Assembly (NCBI RefSeq): GCF_012035195.1
Contig: NZ_JAAVJH010000005.1
Span: 186,001 to 250,000, forward strand
DNA: 64,000 nucleotides
Reading direction: 5' to 3'
DNA from: Sphingomonas corticis
GTDB taxonomy: Bacteria; Pseudomonadota; Alphaproteobacteria; Sphingomonadales; Sphingomonadaceae
In this document: positions 54,289 through 63,988 of the stretch, piece by piece
Layout of the letters: each line of letters starts with the position of its first letter
Numbering within the stretch: position 1 is the first letter of the stretch
Program-made: the position numbers and the translations under genes
Notes under the pieces: generated by a model
Databases searched by the model: none
The model's input: only the letters and a program-made list of their open reading frames with translations
Told to the model about the DNA's origin: nothing

Positions 54289-54334
54289 GCACCCGTCTTC
54301 GGCTAGATTTGCTCACCAGCGCGCAGGGGGGCCG

Positions 54335-55192
54335 ATGTCGCCGATATCGCTCGAATATCGCGTGCCGCCGGAGGATCTTCGGCCGTACGTCACCTTGTTC
54401 TACCATTTCCACGCCGACGTGCCGGCGCTGGACGAGATCGAGCGCGCCGACCACGCCCAGCTCCGCTTCCGGCTGGACGGCGGCGACGCGGTCTATCGCG
54501 TCGGCGGCGACGCGGACCAGAGCGTCGGGCCGTGCCACGTCATCGGCCCCACCGGCGGGGCGATCCGCGTGCGCGCGGCAGGGCCGATCGAGCTGATCGG
54601 CATGGGGTTGCAGCCCGCGGGCTGGGCCGCGCTGCTGCGCGTGGACGCCTCCGTCATGCTGGACCGCGTGTTCGACGCGGCGCAGCTGTTCGGCGAGCCA
54701 TGGTGCGCGTCCTCGTTCGCGCGGCTGCGCGCGGCGGACGGCACCGATGCCAAGGTGGCGGAGGCGATCGCGATCATCCGCGCGATGCTGGACCGGCATG
54801 ACATCGTCGCGCTGGACTTCGCGCGCGCGATCGACGGCTGGCTGGCCGGCAGCGCCTCCGCCGCCGTCGACGATCTGGTGGCGGCCAGCGGTCTGTCGCG
54901 CCGTCAGGTGGAGCGCCGGACAAAGGCGCTCTACGGCGTCCCGCCCAAGACGCTGGCGCGCAAGTATCGCGCGCTGCGTGCCGCGGTCACGCTGGCCTCG
55001 GGCAGCGCGATCGGCGAGGCGCTGGTCGCCGGCGGCTTCTACGACCAGTCGCATCTCAACCGCGAGATCAAGCAGTTCGCGGGGCTCACCCCGCACCAGA
55101 TGCGCGCCGCGCCCGGCCTGCTGGCGCAGCTGACCATCGCGCAGCGCCGCGCGCTGGAAGGCAGGGTGCATCCCATCATTTCCGACACCTGA
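54335..55192 (+). CDS. AraC-family transcriptional regulator
   Basis: A 285-residue regulator. The C-terminal two helix-turn-helix module (about 180-265) has VDDLVAASGLSRRQVERRTKALYGVPPKTLARKYRALRAA and AIGEALVAGGFYDQSHLNREIKQFAGLTPHQMRA. The N-terminal region (about 1-150) resembles the DUF6597-type ligand domain seen in such proteins (LRPYVTLFYHFHADVP). AGGGGG precedes the ATG. Targets are unknown; the next gene is the SUF regulator, but no link is visible. Confidence 0.88.
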   Translation: MSPISLEYRVPPEDLRPYVTLFYHFHADVPALDEIERADHAQLRFRLDGGDAVYRVGGDADQSVGPCHVIGPTGGAIRVRAAGPIELIGMGLQPAGWAALLRVDASVMLDRVFDAAQLFGEPWCASSFARLRAADGTDAKVAEAIAIIRAMLDRHDIVALDFARAIDGWLAGSASAAVDDLVAASGLSRRQVERRTKALYGVPPKTLARKYRALRAAVTLASGSAIGEALVAGGFYDQSHLNREIKQFAGLTPHQMRAAPGLLAQLTIAQRRALEGRVHPIISDT

Positions 55193-55238
55193 GCGCATCC
55201 CGGCGGTTGATTTTCCGCGACGCAGCGACCATCTGCCC

Positions 55239-55261
55239 AATCGGAACGATTTGCTCCGATT
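55239..55261. promoter_or_regulatory. Inverted repeat upstream of the SUF regulator, likely operator
   Basis: AATCGGA, nine bases, TCCGATT is a perfect seven-base inverted repeat 17 bases before the rrf2-type start. It is well placed for autoregulation of the SUF operon by the Rrf2 protein. Confidence 0.55.
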
Positions 55262-55278
55262 TGAGAACCGCTCGCAAC

Positions 55279-55758
55279 ATGCGCCTTTCCTCCCTCGCGG
55301 ACTATGCCGTGGTCCTGCTGACCGCCGCCGCGCGCCATTGCGGCGGTACGGGACGCATGAGCGCGACCACGCTGGCGGAAGAAACGGGCGTGCCGCTGCC
55401 CACCGCGCAGAAGCTGGTCAGCCGCCTCGCCGCCGCGGGGCTGATCGACAGCACGCGCGGCACCGGGGGCGGCATCCGCCTGTCGCGGCCGCCTGCCACC
55501 ATCACGCTGGCCGACATCGTCGAGGCGGTGGAGGGGCCGATCGCGATGACGGCGTGCGTCGAGCACGGCGCCCAGGATTGCGGGCTGGATCACCAATGCT
55601 CGGTCAAGCCGCACTGGCCCGTCGTCAACGCCGCGGTCCGGGGGGCGCTGGCGGGTGTGTCGCTCGCGCAACTTGCCGGGCGGCCCGATTTTCCTTCCGT
55701 TCGCGCTTCGACCGGCTCGGCGCGAATGGACCCACTCCTTTCCGAGGTTTCGCTGTAA
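55279..55758 (+). CDS. Rrf2-family Fe-S regulator of the SUF operon
   Basis: A 159-residue Rrf2/IscR-type regulator. The N-terminal winged helix ([20 protein letters not shown], then [27 protein letters not shown]) is followed by the cluster-binding cysteines Cys93, Cys101 and Cys107. It should sense Fe-S status and control the operon it starts, one base before sufB. The last 20 residues (after GRPDF) come from a short inverted repeat (CCGTTCGCGC / GCGCGAATGG, 55697-55729) and are not family-like. Confidence 0.92.
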   Translation: MRLSSLADYAVVLLTAAARHCGGTGRMSATTLAEETGVPLPTAQKLVSRLAAAGLIDSTRGTGGGIRLSRPPATITLADIVEAVEGPIAMTACVEHGAQDCGLDHQCSVKPHWPVVNAAVRGALAGVSLAQLAGRPDFPSVRASTGSARMDPLLSEVSL

Positions 55759-55759
55759 C

Positions 55760-57223
<1,464 letters not shown>

Positions 57224-57275
57224 TCCTTCCGCCCGTTCGTCCCCGGCTGCCAGAATACAACGGATAAAGAAGACG

Positions 57276-58031
57276 ATGCTCAGAATCGAGAACCTCCACG
57301 CCGAGATCGACGGCAAGGAAATCCTGAAGGGCCTGACGCTCGAGGTGAACGCCGGCGAGGTGCACGCGATCATGGGCCCGAACGGCGCGGGCAAGTCGAC
57401 GCTCGGCTATGTCCTTGGTGGCCGCCCCGGTTACGAGGTGACGGCGGGCAGCGTGACCTTCAACGGCCCAGAAGGACCTTGCGACCTGCTGGAGAAGGAG
57501 CCGCACGAGCGCGCCGCGGCGGGGCTGTTCCTCGGCTTCCAATATCCGGTCGAGATCCCCGGCGTGTCGAACGTCCAGTTCCTGCGCGAGTCGCTCAACG
57601 CCCAGCGTGCGGGGCGCGACGAGAAGCCGCTCTCCGGCGCCGAGTTCCTGAAGCTCGCCCGCGCGCAGGCGGATGCGCTCGGCCTCGCGCAGGACATGCT
57701 GAAGCGCCCGGTCAACGTCGGCTTCTCCGGCGGCGAGAAGAAGCGCAACGAGATGGTGCAGATGGGCATCATCGACCCCGCCTTCGCAATCCTGGACGAG
57801 ACCGACAGCGGCCTCGACATCGACGCGCTGCGCATCGTCGGCGACGGCATCAACCGCATCATGCGCCGGCCTGACAAAGCGGTGCTGCTCATCACCCACT
57901 ATCAGCGCCTGCTCGATTACGTGAAGCCGGACCGCGTCCATGTGCTGGCGGACGGTCGCATCACCCGCTCCGGGGGCGCAGAACTCGCTCACCAGCTGGA
58001 GCGCGAAGGCTACGCAGAGGTCGTCGCATGA
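57276..58031 (+). CDS. sufC: SUF ATPase SufC
   Basis: A 251-residue ABC-type ATPase that drives conformational change of the SufB-SufD pair. Walker A is GPNGAGKST (about 32-40), the signature is NVGFSGGEKKRNE (about 147-159), Walker B is FAILDETDSGLDID (about 170-183), and the switch His is in LLITHYQRLL. All essential residues are present. A family E repeat fills the gap to sufD. Confidence 0.97.
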   Translation: MLRIENLHAEIDGKEILKGLTLEVNAGEVHAIMGPNGAGKSTLGYVLGGRPGYEVTAGSVTFNGPEGPCDLLEKEPHERAAAGLFLGFQYPVEIPGVSNVQFLRESLNAQRAGRDEKPLSGAEFLKLARAQADALGLAQDMLKRPVNVGFSGGEKKRNEMVQMGIIDPAFAILDETDSGLDIDALRIVGDGINRIMRRPDKAVLLITHYQRLLDYVKPDRVHVLADGRITRSGGAELAHQLEREGYAEVVA

Positions 58032-58038
58032 AGATGCT

Positions 58039-58160
58039 CACGCGGAGGCGCGGAGGCGCGGATCATGCTGGCGCCGCAGGCACGATAGATTTCACGCGAA
58101 GCCGCGAAGACGCGAAGACGTTCCGCGCGCCGCCTCGTCGCGTCTCCGCGCCTCCGCGCG
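58039..58160. repeat. Repeat family E (CGCGGAGGCGCGGAG) between sufC and sufD
   Basis: The left arm (58039-58062) starts CACGCGGAGGCGCGGAGG; the right arm (58138-58160) is its inverted copy (ends CCTCCGCGCG). A third, variant unit TTCACGCGAAGCCGCGAAG lies between (58091-58119). The element fills nearly the whole 160-base gap between two co-transcribed genes whose products work as one complex. Confidence 0.85.
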
Positions 58161-58191
58161 AACACATTTCTTCGTCTCAGAGCGCCGCCGC

Positions 58192-59370
58192 ATGACCGCC
58201 GTCCTCGATCTTCCCTCCACCCGCGAGGAGGCGTGGCGCTGGGCCGATCTCGGCGCGCTGTCCGCCGCCGCGGCGCTCGCCCCGGTCGCCGCGCCGGCGC
58301 ACGAGTTCCTCGACCTTCCCGGCGCGCGGCTGCTGTTCGTCGACGGCGTGCTGGACGAGGCGCGATCGCAGCTTCACCGCGTCGAGCTCACCGATCTTCC
58401 CACGTCGGATCACGCCCTCGGCCGCCGCGCCGCCGGCAAGGGCTGGCGCCTGTCGCTCGACGCGCGCGCCGCCGCCGATCCGGTGCAGGTCGTCCACGTC
58501 GCCACCGGGCGGGAGAACCATCTGCCCGCGCATATCCACCTCGGCGACGACGCCGTCGCGCAGGTGGTGGAGACCTTCGTCGGCGCCGGCTGGCAGAACC
58601 GCCACCTCTCCGTGACGCTCGGCAAGGGCGCGCGGCTGATGCGATCGGTGCGGCTGCTCCAGCCCGCCGGCTTCGTCTCGCTGCGCGAGGAGGCGGACGT
58701 CGGCGCGGCGGCCAGCCTCGTCGCCGTCTTCCTCGGCGCGGGCGGGCAGGGCAGCCGCATCGACGCGCGGCTGACGCTCGGCGACGGCGCGTTCGGCGAC
58801 TATGGCGGCGCGCTGCTGACGGCGGGCGAGCAACGCCAGGAATGCGCCGTCCGCGTGAACCACGCGCAGCCCGACGGCAGCTCGCGCCAGCTGTGGCGCG
58901 CGGTCGCCGCCGACCGCAGCCAGGCGAGCCTCGCCGCCGCGGTGGAGGTCGCTCGTCACGCGCAGAAGACCGACGGCGAGCAGTCGCTGCGCGGCCTGCT
59001 GCTCCACCGCACCGCCACGGTGAACCTGAAGCCCGAGCTGGAGATCTTCGCGGACGACGTGAAGTGTGCACACGGCGCGACCGTGGGCGAGCTGGACGCG
59101 CGCGCTCTGTTCTACATGGAATCGCGCGGCATCCCCCGCGCCCGCGCGCAGGCGCTGCTGACCCGTGCCTTCGTCAACGACGCGCTGGAACGGATCGGCG
59201 ACGAGACGACGCGCGCCGCCTTCGAGGCCGACGCCGATGCGTGGCTGGAGGCCTCCCTCTCCCGGCGGGAGAGGAGTGTTGGGTCAACAGCGCCCCGCGC
59301 TGTTGAGATTCTGCCGGGGGCAGAACCGACCCAACTGGGCCCGCTCGGCGCAGCCGAGGGGGAAGGGTGA
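58192..59370 (+). CDS. sufD: SUF scaffold subunit SufD (C-terminus extended by a repeat)
   Basis: A 392-residue SufB paralogue of the SufBC2D scaffold. The C-terminal part has the family core (LKPELEIFADDVKCAHGATVGELDARALFYMESRGIPRARAQALLTRAFVNDALERI, about 281-338), including the Cys-x-His of DDVKCAHGAT needed for Fe acquisition in E. coli SufD. The family-like sequence ends near DADAWLEASL (about 356). The last 36 residues are encoded by a family C repeat, and its stop (59368-59370) lies inside the left arm of a long hairpin that also holds the sufS start. Confidence 0.93.
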   Translation: MTAVLDLPSTREEAWRWADLGALSAAAALAPVAAPAHEFLDLPGARLLFVDGVLDEARSQLHRVELTDLPTSDHALGRRAAGKGWRLSLDARAAADPVQVVHVATGRENHLPAHIHLGDDAVAQVVETFVGAGWQNRHLSVTLGKGARLMRSVRLLQPAGFVSLREEADVGAAASLVAVFLGAGGQGSRIDARLTLGDGAFGDYGGALLTAGEQRQECAVRVNHAQPDGSSRQLWRAVAADRSQASLAAAVEVARHAQKTDGEQSLRGLLLHRTATVNLKPELEIFADDVKCAHGATVGELDARALFYMESRGIPRARAQALLTRAFVNDALERIGDETTRAAFEADADAWLEASLSRRERSVGSTAPRAVEILPGAEPTQLGPLGAAEGEG

Positions 59371-59455
59371 GGGCGCATGAGCGACGTCGACCTTCACCCT
59401 CACCCTTCCGCGGCTGCGCCGCTCCCTCCCTCTCCCGCTGGAAGAGGGAAAGCAG
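59254..59455. repeat. Repeat family C element spanning the sufD stop and sufS start
   Basis: The element begins TCCCTCTCCCGGCGGGAGAG and ends CTCTCCCGCTGGAAGAGGG. At its centre, left arm 59346-59373 and right arm 59397-59421 are near-perfect reverse complements (about 24 of 25, one arm with a few extra G). The 23-base loop holds the sufS ATG (59377). It encodes 36 residues at the end of SufD and about 20 at the start of SufS. Confidence 0.85.
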
Positions 59456-60645
59456 CGCCCCTCGACCTCGTCTCCGATTTTCCCGCCATCCCCGCCGGCT
59501 GGGCCTATCTCGACACCGCCGCCACCGCGCAGAAGCCGCAGCCCGTCGTCGACGCCATCGCGCGCGGCTATGACCGCACCTACGCCACCGTGCACCGCGG
59601 CGTGTACCAGCGCTCGGCGGACATGACCCTCGCCTATGAGGCGGCGCGCGCGCGCGTCGCCGCCTTCATCGGCGCGCAGGCCGGGGAATGCGTGTTCGTC
59701 CGCGGCGCGACCGAGGCGATCAACCTCGTTGCCCACTCCTTCGCCGCGCCGCGGCTGAAGCCCGGCGACCGCATCCTGCTGTCGATGCTGGAGCATCACA
59801 GCAACATCGTGCCGTGGCAGATGGTGGCCGAGCGCACCGGCGCCGCGATCGACGTGGTGCCGCTGACCGATGACCATCGCATCGACCTCGACGCGATGCA
59901 GGCGATGATCCGTGCGGAGCACAAGGTCGTCGCGCTGGCGCATGTCTCCAACGTCCTCGGCTCCGTCCTCGACGCGAAGCGCGCGACGCGGATCGCGCAC
60001 TCGGTGGGCGCGACGATCCTGCTCGACGGCTGCCAGGCGGTGCCTCGGGTGCCCGTCGACGTCGCCGACATCGGCTGCGACTTCTACGTCTTCTCCGGGC
60101 ACAAGCTCTACGGGCCGACCGGGATCGGGATCCTCTACGGTCGCGCCGAGCTGCTGGGCGCCATGCCGCCCTACCAGGGCGGCGGCTCGATGATCGACCG
60201 CGTCACCTTCGCGAAGACCAGCTACGCCCCCGCGCCGACGCGGTTCGAGGCGGGGACGCCGCACATCGTCGGCGCGCTCGGGCTCCACGCCGCGATCGAT
60301 TACGTCGACGCGATCGGCCTCGATCGCATCCACGCGCACGAGACCGCGCTGGTGGCGCGCACCCGAGAGGCGCTCTCGCGGCTCAACTCGGTCCGGCTGC
60401 TCGGGCCGGACGACAGCGCCGGGATCGTCTCCTTCGTGATGGAGGGGGTGCATCCGCACGACATCGGCACCATCTTGGACGAGAGCCGAGTCGCGATCCG
60501 CGCCGGGCATCATTGCGCGCAGCCGCTGATGGAGGCGCTGGGCGTGGAGGCGACCGCGCGCGCCAGCTTCGGCGTCTACAACGGGCCGGCCGACGTGGAC
60601 GCGCTGGTCGCCGGACTGGAACGAGTAGGAAAGATCTTCGGATGA
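59377..60645 (+). CDS. sufS: SUF cysteine desulfurase (N-terminus extended by a repeat)
   Basis: A 422-residue PLP enzyme that removes sulfur from cysteine for cluster assembly. The PLP Lys243 is in SGHKLYGPTG, and the persulfide Cys380 is in RAGHHCAQPLM, which places it in the SufS (group II) class. The first ~25 residues (HPHPSAAAPLPPSPAGRGK) come from repeat family C; the family begins at LDLVSDFPAIP. The catalytic residues sit 16-17 positions later than in E. coli SufS (Lys226, Cys364), matching the extension. No other start codon is available downstream in a sensible place. Confidence 0.94.
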   Translation: MSDVDLHPHPSAAAPLPPSPAGRGKAAPLDLVSDFPAIPAGWAYLDTAATAQKPQPVVDAIARGYDRTYATVHRGVYQRSADMTLAYEAARARVAAFIGAQAGECVFVRGATEAINLVAHSFAAPRLKPGDRILLSMLEHHSNIVPWQMVAERTGAAIDVVPLTDDHRIDLDAMQAMIRAEHKVVALAHVSNVLGSVLDAKRATRIAHSVGATILLDGCQAVPRVPVDVADIGCDFYVFSGHKLYGPTGIGILYGRAELLGAMPPYQGGGSMIDRVTFAKTSYAPAPTRFEAGTPHIVGALGLHAAIDYVDAIGLDRIHAHETALVARTREALSRLNSVRLLGPDDSAGIVSFVMEGVHPHDIGTILDESRVAIRAGHHCAQPLMEALGVEATARASFGVYNGPADVDALVAGLERVGKIFG

Positions 60646-61106
60646 GCGGTTTCGAGACCGAGGAAGTGGACAGCGTCGCCCCCCCGCCCAAGGCGCGGGT
60701 GGAGGATGCGGCGACGCCCGCGCAGAGCTTCGAGCGCAAGCGCGACTATCTCGCCGGGTTCCTGGCGCAGAAGCCCGCCGGCGACAGTCCGAACGAGCCG
60801 GGCGGCGCGATCTACGAAGGCGTGATCGACGCGCTGAAGGACATCTTCGATCCGGAAATCCCGGTGAACATCTACGACCTGGGCCTCATCTACGGCGTGG
60901 AGGTGACCGCGGAGGGCCAGGCGATCGTCACCATGACGCTGACGACGCCGCACTGCCCGGTGGCCGAGTCCATGCCCGGCGAGGTCGAGATGCGCGTCGC
61001 CGCGGTGCCGGGCATCGCCTTCGCCGACGTGAACCTGGTATGGGATCCGCCATGGGATCCGCAGAAGATGTCCGATGATGCCAAGCTCGAACTGGGAATG
61101 CTGTGA
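60642..61106 (+). CDS. sufT: SufT-like MIP18/DUF59 Fe-S maturation protein
   Basis: A 154-residue protein with an extended N-terminal tail (about 1-45) and a C-terminal MIP18/DUF59 domain: ALKDIFDPEIPVNIYDLGLIYGVEV (about 63-87), then MTLTTPHCPVAESMPGEVEMRVAAVPG, where the Asp and Cys are expected in the Fe-S carrier role. It overlaps sufS by four bases (ATGA). It assists maturation of selected Fe-S proteins in other bacteria. Confidence 0.92.
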   Translation: MSGFETEEVDSVAPPPKARVEDAATPAQSFERKRDYLAGFLAQKPAGDSPNEPGGAIYEGVIDALKDIFDPEIPVNIYDLGLIYGVEVTAEGQAIVTMTLTTPHCPVAESMPGEVEMRVAAVPGIAFADVNLVWDPPWDPQKMSDDAKLELGML

Positions 61107-61116
61107 TCGCGGCCGT

Positions 61117-61226
61117 CCGTTCGTCCTGAGGGGCCGCTGAGCGAAGTCGAAGCGGTGTCTCGAAGGATCGCCCACGTGGTTCGAGAGGAGGCTTCGACAG
61201 GCCCAGCCTCTCCTCACCACGAACGG
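61117..61226. repeat. Repeat family A copy between sufT and sufA
   Basis: Starts CCGTTCGTCCTGAGG and ends CCTCACCACGAACGG, with internal GAGCGAAGTCGAAG and GGCTTCGACAGGCC segments, closely matching the diverged type at 25.5 kb. Confidence 0.8.
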
Positions 61227-61238
61227 CAAGGAGTTGAA

Positions 61239-61592
61239 ATGACCACCACCACCCGCCCACGCCCCGCCGCGCTGAACCTCACCACCACCGCAGAGGCGCG
61301 CGTCGCCGCGCTGATGGCGCGCGCGCCTGCCGGCGCGATCGGCGTGAAGCTGTCCACGCCGCGCCGCGGCTGCTCGGGCCTTGCCTATTCGGTCGATTAC
61401 GTCACCGAGGCCAAGGCGTTCGACGAGAAGATCGAGACTCCCGGCGGCACGCTCTACGTCGACGGCGCGTCGATCCTGTACCTGATCGGATCGACGATGG
61501 ACTGGGTGGAGGACGATTTCACCGCCGGCTTCGTCTTCGCCAATCCCAACGCGAAGGGCGCGTGCGGCTGCGGCGAGAGCTTCACGGTGTAA
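61239..61592 (+). CDS. sufA: A-type Fe-S carrier SufA (HesB/IscA family)
   Basis: A 117-residue carrier. The three cluster cysteines are Cys45 (RGCSGLAY) and Cys109/Cys111 (ACGCGESF). It takes clusters from SufBC2D to targets. AAGGAG precedes the ATG at 61239 after the family A repeat. It is the last gene of the SUF operon. Confidence 0.95.
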   Translation: MTTTTRPRPAALNLTTTAEARVAALMARAPAGAIGVKLSTPRRGCSGLAYSVDYVTEAKAFDEKIETPGGTLYVDGASILYLIGSTMDWVEDDFTAGFVFANPNAKGACGCGESFTV

Positions 61593-61598
61593 CTTTTC

Positions 61599-61682
61599 CG
61601 TCATCCCGGGCTGGTCCCGGGATCCAGGGCCACGAGGACCATCGATCTCGGCTCTGGATGCCGGGGGGAGCCCGGCATGACG
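61599..61682. repeat. Repeat family D (GTCATCCCGG) after sufA
   Basis: The left arm CGTCATCCCGGGCTGGTCCC... (61599-61627) and right arm ...CCCGGCATGACG (61652-61682) form an inverted pair of the type widespread in alphaproteobacteria. It ends the SUF operon and may act as its transcript end. Confidence 0.85.
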
Positions 61683-61782
61683 CTCCCGTCCCAACCTGGA
61701 TCAAAACCCCGCTTGCCCTCCGGCCCGGGCCGGTCCAGCATCGCCGCCAAAGCGCGGGCAAACGCGCCGCAGGAGAGGTGCG

Positions 61783-63291
61783 ATGCAGCAATTGTCCGCG
61801 ATGGACGCGTCCTTCGTCTATCTCGAAACGCCGCACACGCCGATGCACATCGGCTCGGTCGCGATCTACGATCCCTCGACCGCACCCGGCGGATTCGTCC
61901 GCTTCAAGGATATCCTGCGCTTCATCCAGGCGCGCCTGTCCGGCGCCCGCAGCTTCCGCCAGCGGCTGGTCCGCGTCCCCTTCGATCTCGACCATCCGTA
62001 CTGGGTCGAGGATCCCGAGTTCGACATCGAATATCACGTCCGCCACATCGCATTGCCCAGGCCCGGCGACTGGCGGCAGCTGTGCATCCAGGCGGCGCGG
62101 CTCCACTCCCGCCCGATGGACCTGACGAAGCCGCTGTGGGAATTCACGATCGTGGAGGGGCTCGACAATATCGAGGGCCTGCCGCCGGGCTGCTTCGCGC
62201 TGGTCAGCAAGGTGCACCACGCCGCGATCGACGGGATGAGCGGGGTGGAGATGTCCGCCGCGGTCCACTCCACCGACGCCGACGTCGCCGATCCCGACAC
62301 CGCCGACACCTGGCGTCCCGACAACATGCCCCAGGTCGCCGACCTCCTCGTGCGCAGCTACGTCAACAATCTCGTTCAGCCGATGCGCGCGCTGGAGACG
62401 ATCGGCCGCTCGCTGCCCGGCGTGGGGCGCCTCGCCAACGAGGTGCGCAAGGGCGACGTCAGCGTCCGCAACACCCGGCCAGCGCCGCGCACCCGATTCA
62501 ACGGAAAGGTCGGCGCGCACCGGGTGTGGGATGCGGTGCCGTTCCCCCTGAAAGAGGTCCGCGCGATCAAGGATGCGGTGCCGGGCGCCACGGTCAACGA
62601 CGTGATCCTCTCCATCGTCGGCGGCGGACTGCGCAGCTACCTGCAGGGCAAGGACGGGCTGCCCAGGGACACGCTGACCGCCATGGCGCCCATCTCCGTG
62701 CGGGGGGAGGGGGAGAAGGCGGCGATGGGCAACCTCGTCTCGGCCATGGTCGTCGGTCTCGGCACGCAGATCGAGGATCCGCTGGAACGGCTCCGCTTCG
62801 TCCACGCGGAAGCGACCAACAGCAAGGCGATGACCAACGCCATCGGGGCGAAGACGCTCAGCGACTATAGCCAGCTGATCCCCTCGGGCCTCGCCGGCCT
62901 GGCGGCGCGGCTCTACACGCGTGTCGGCGCCGCCAACGCCCATGCGCCCGCCTACAATTGCGTGGTCACCAACGTGCCGGGCGCCCGCGTGCCGCTCTAT
63001 TTCTGCGGCGCGCGCATGGTCGCGATGTACGGCACGGGGCCGGTGTTCGACGGCATGGGGCTCATCAATCCGGTCTACAGCTACGGCGACACGATCGCGG
63101 TGTCCTTCACCGCGGACCGCGACATGATGCCCGATCCCGACGCCTATGCCGCCGGGCTGCGCGCCGCATTCGAGGCGCTGAAGGCGGCGGCGGTGAAACC
63201 AACGCCCGCGCCGACGATTGACCGGGATCAGGAATGGCCGCTGCCGTCGAAGAAGAAGGCGGCGGCGCGCAAGGCGACGGGAGCAGCATGA
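61783..63291 (+). CDS. Wax ester synthase / diacylglycerol acyltransferase
   Basis: A 502-residue WS/DGAT-family acyltransferase. The catalytic HHxxxDG motif is HHAAIDG (His145, His146, Asp150), with PLWEFTIVEGL just before it and the NDVILSIVGGGLRSYL region (about 267-282) typical of the family. It makes wax esters or triacylglycerol from acyl-CoA. AGGAGAGG precedes the ATG. It overlaps the phasin gene by four bases, suggesting storage granules. Confidence 0.93.
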   Translation: MQQLSAMDASFVYLETPHTPMHIGSVAIYDPSTAPGGFVRFKDILRFIQARLSGARSFRQRLVRVPFDLDHPYWVEDPEFDIEYHVRHIALPRPGDWRQLCIQAARLHSRPMDLTKPLWEFTIVEGLDNIEGLPPGCFALVSKVHHAAIDGMSGVEMSAAVHSTDADVADPDTADTWRPDNMPQVADLLVRSYVNNLVQPMRALETIGRSLPGVGRLANEVRKGDVSVRNTRPAPRTRFNGKVGAHRVWDAVPFPLKEVRAIKDAVPGATVNDVILSIVGGGLRSYLQGKDGLPRDTLTAMAPISVRGEGEKAAMGNLVSAMVVGLGTQIEDPLERLRFVHAEATNSKAMTNAIGAKTLSDYSQLIPSGLAGLAARLYTRVGAANAHAPAYNCVVTNVPGARVPLYFCGARMVAMYGTGPVFDGMGLINPVYSYGDTIAVSFTADRDMMPDPDAYAAGLRAAFEALKAAAVKPTPAPTIDRDQEWPLPSKKKAAARKATGAA

Positions 63292-63704
63292 TGGCCGACG
63301 ACCCCACCAGCACCGCCACCGATCAGGCCGCGAACGCGGCGGGCGATGCCGCCGACCGCCTGCGCGCCGGCGCGGAGAAGGCGCGCGAGGGCTTCCAGGA
63401 TCACGTCGTCGAACCCGCCCGCCGCGCCGGCGAGGCGATGCGCGAATCGGGCAAGCGGATCGCCGACAATTCGTCGACGATCGGCGTGAAGATGATCGAC
63501 CAAGCGGAAACGAACACGCACGAGGCCTTCGCCGCCATGCGCGCCGCCGCGCAGGCCAAGGACCTGTCCGAGGTGATGAAGATCCAGGGCGACTATCTGC
63601 GCGAGCAGGGACGCCGCAGCATGGACCAGGCCCGCGAGATCGGCGAGCTCATCATGCAGTTCGGCCGCGACGCGGTGCAGCCGTTGAAGGGGAAGGCGGA
63701 GTGA
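63288..63704 (+). CDS. Phasin-family granule protein
   Basis: A 138-residue amphipathic helical protein with the phasin pattern (MIDQAETNTHEAFAAMRAAAQAKDLSEVMKIQGDYLREQGRRSMDQAREIGELIMQFGRDAVQPLK, about 64-129). The ATG at 63288 overlaps the WS/DGAT stop (ATGA); a second ATG follows at 63291. Phasins coat polyester or neutral-lipid inclusions; here coupling with WS/DGAT points to lipid droplets as well as, or instead of, PHA granules. Confidence 0.9.
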   Translation: MMADDPTSTATDQAANAAGDAADRLRAGAEKAREGFQDHVVEPARRAGEAMRESGKRIADNSSTIGVKMIDQAETNTHEAFAAMRAAAQAKDLSEVMKIQGDYLREQGRRSMDQAREIGELIMQFGRDAVQPLKGKAE

Positions 63705-63988
63705 GGCGCGCCTTCATGGTGCCGGCCGCGCATGCCGCGTTGACGATCGCCGCGGTGCTCGCGCTCGCGCCGGCCCCGGCCGTCGCGCAGGCGCCCGATC
63801 CCGTGGCCGTCAGCCAGGCGTTGGTGATCCGCGGGACGATGGAGGGTCACGCCGAACGCGACCGGGCCCGCCTGGAGGGTCGCGCGGCCACGCCGGCCTT
63901 GTCGAAGAAGTGCGCGGCGGCGTGGAAGCGGAGAGACCAGATGAACCGGGCGGAACGGCGGCGCCTCTACGAACTCTGTCCTCGCTAG
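63701..63988 (+). CDS. Small secreted hypothetical protein
   Basis: A 95-residue protein with a signal peptide (RRAFMVPAAHAALTIAAVLA..., cleavage near VAQA, about 29) and a short basic mature region with two cysteines (KKCAAAWKRR ... YELCPR), which may form a disulfide. It starts at a GTG overlapping the phasin stop by four bases (GTGA), or at an ATG 15 bases later. Function unknown; it is third in a tightly packed trio with WS/DGAT and the phasin. Confidence 0.7.
   Translation: MRRAFMVPAAHAALTIAAVLALAPAPAVAQAPDPVAVSQALVIRGTMEGHAERDRARLEGRAATPALSKKCAAAWKRRDQMNRAERRRLYELCPR

Noticed and set aside
59377..59455. SufS N-terminal tail as a signal or targeting peptide
   Set aside because: It is Pro/Ser/His-rich without a hydrophobic core and is fully explained by the repeat sequence.
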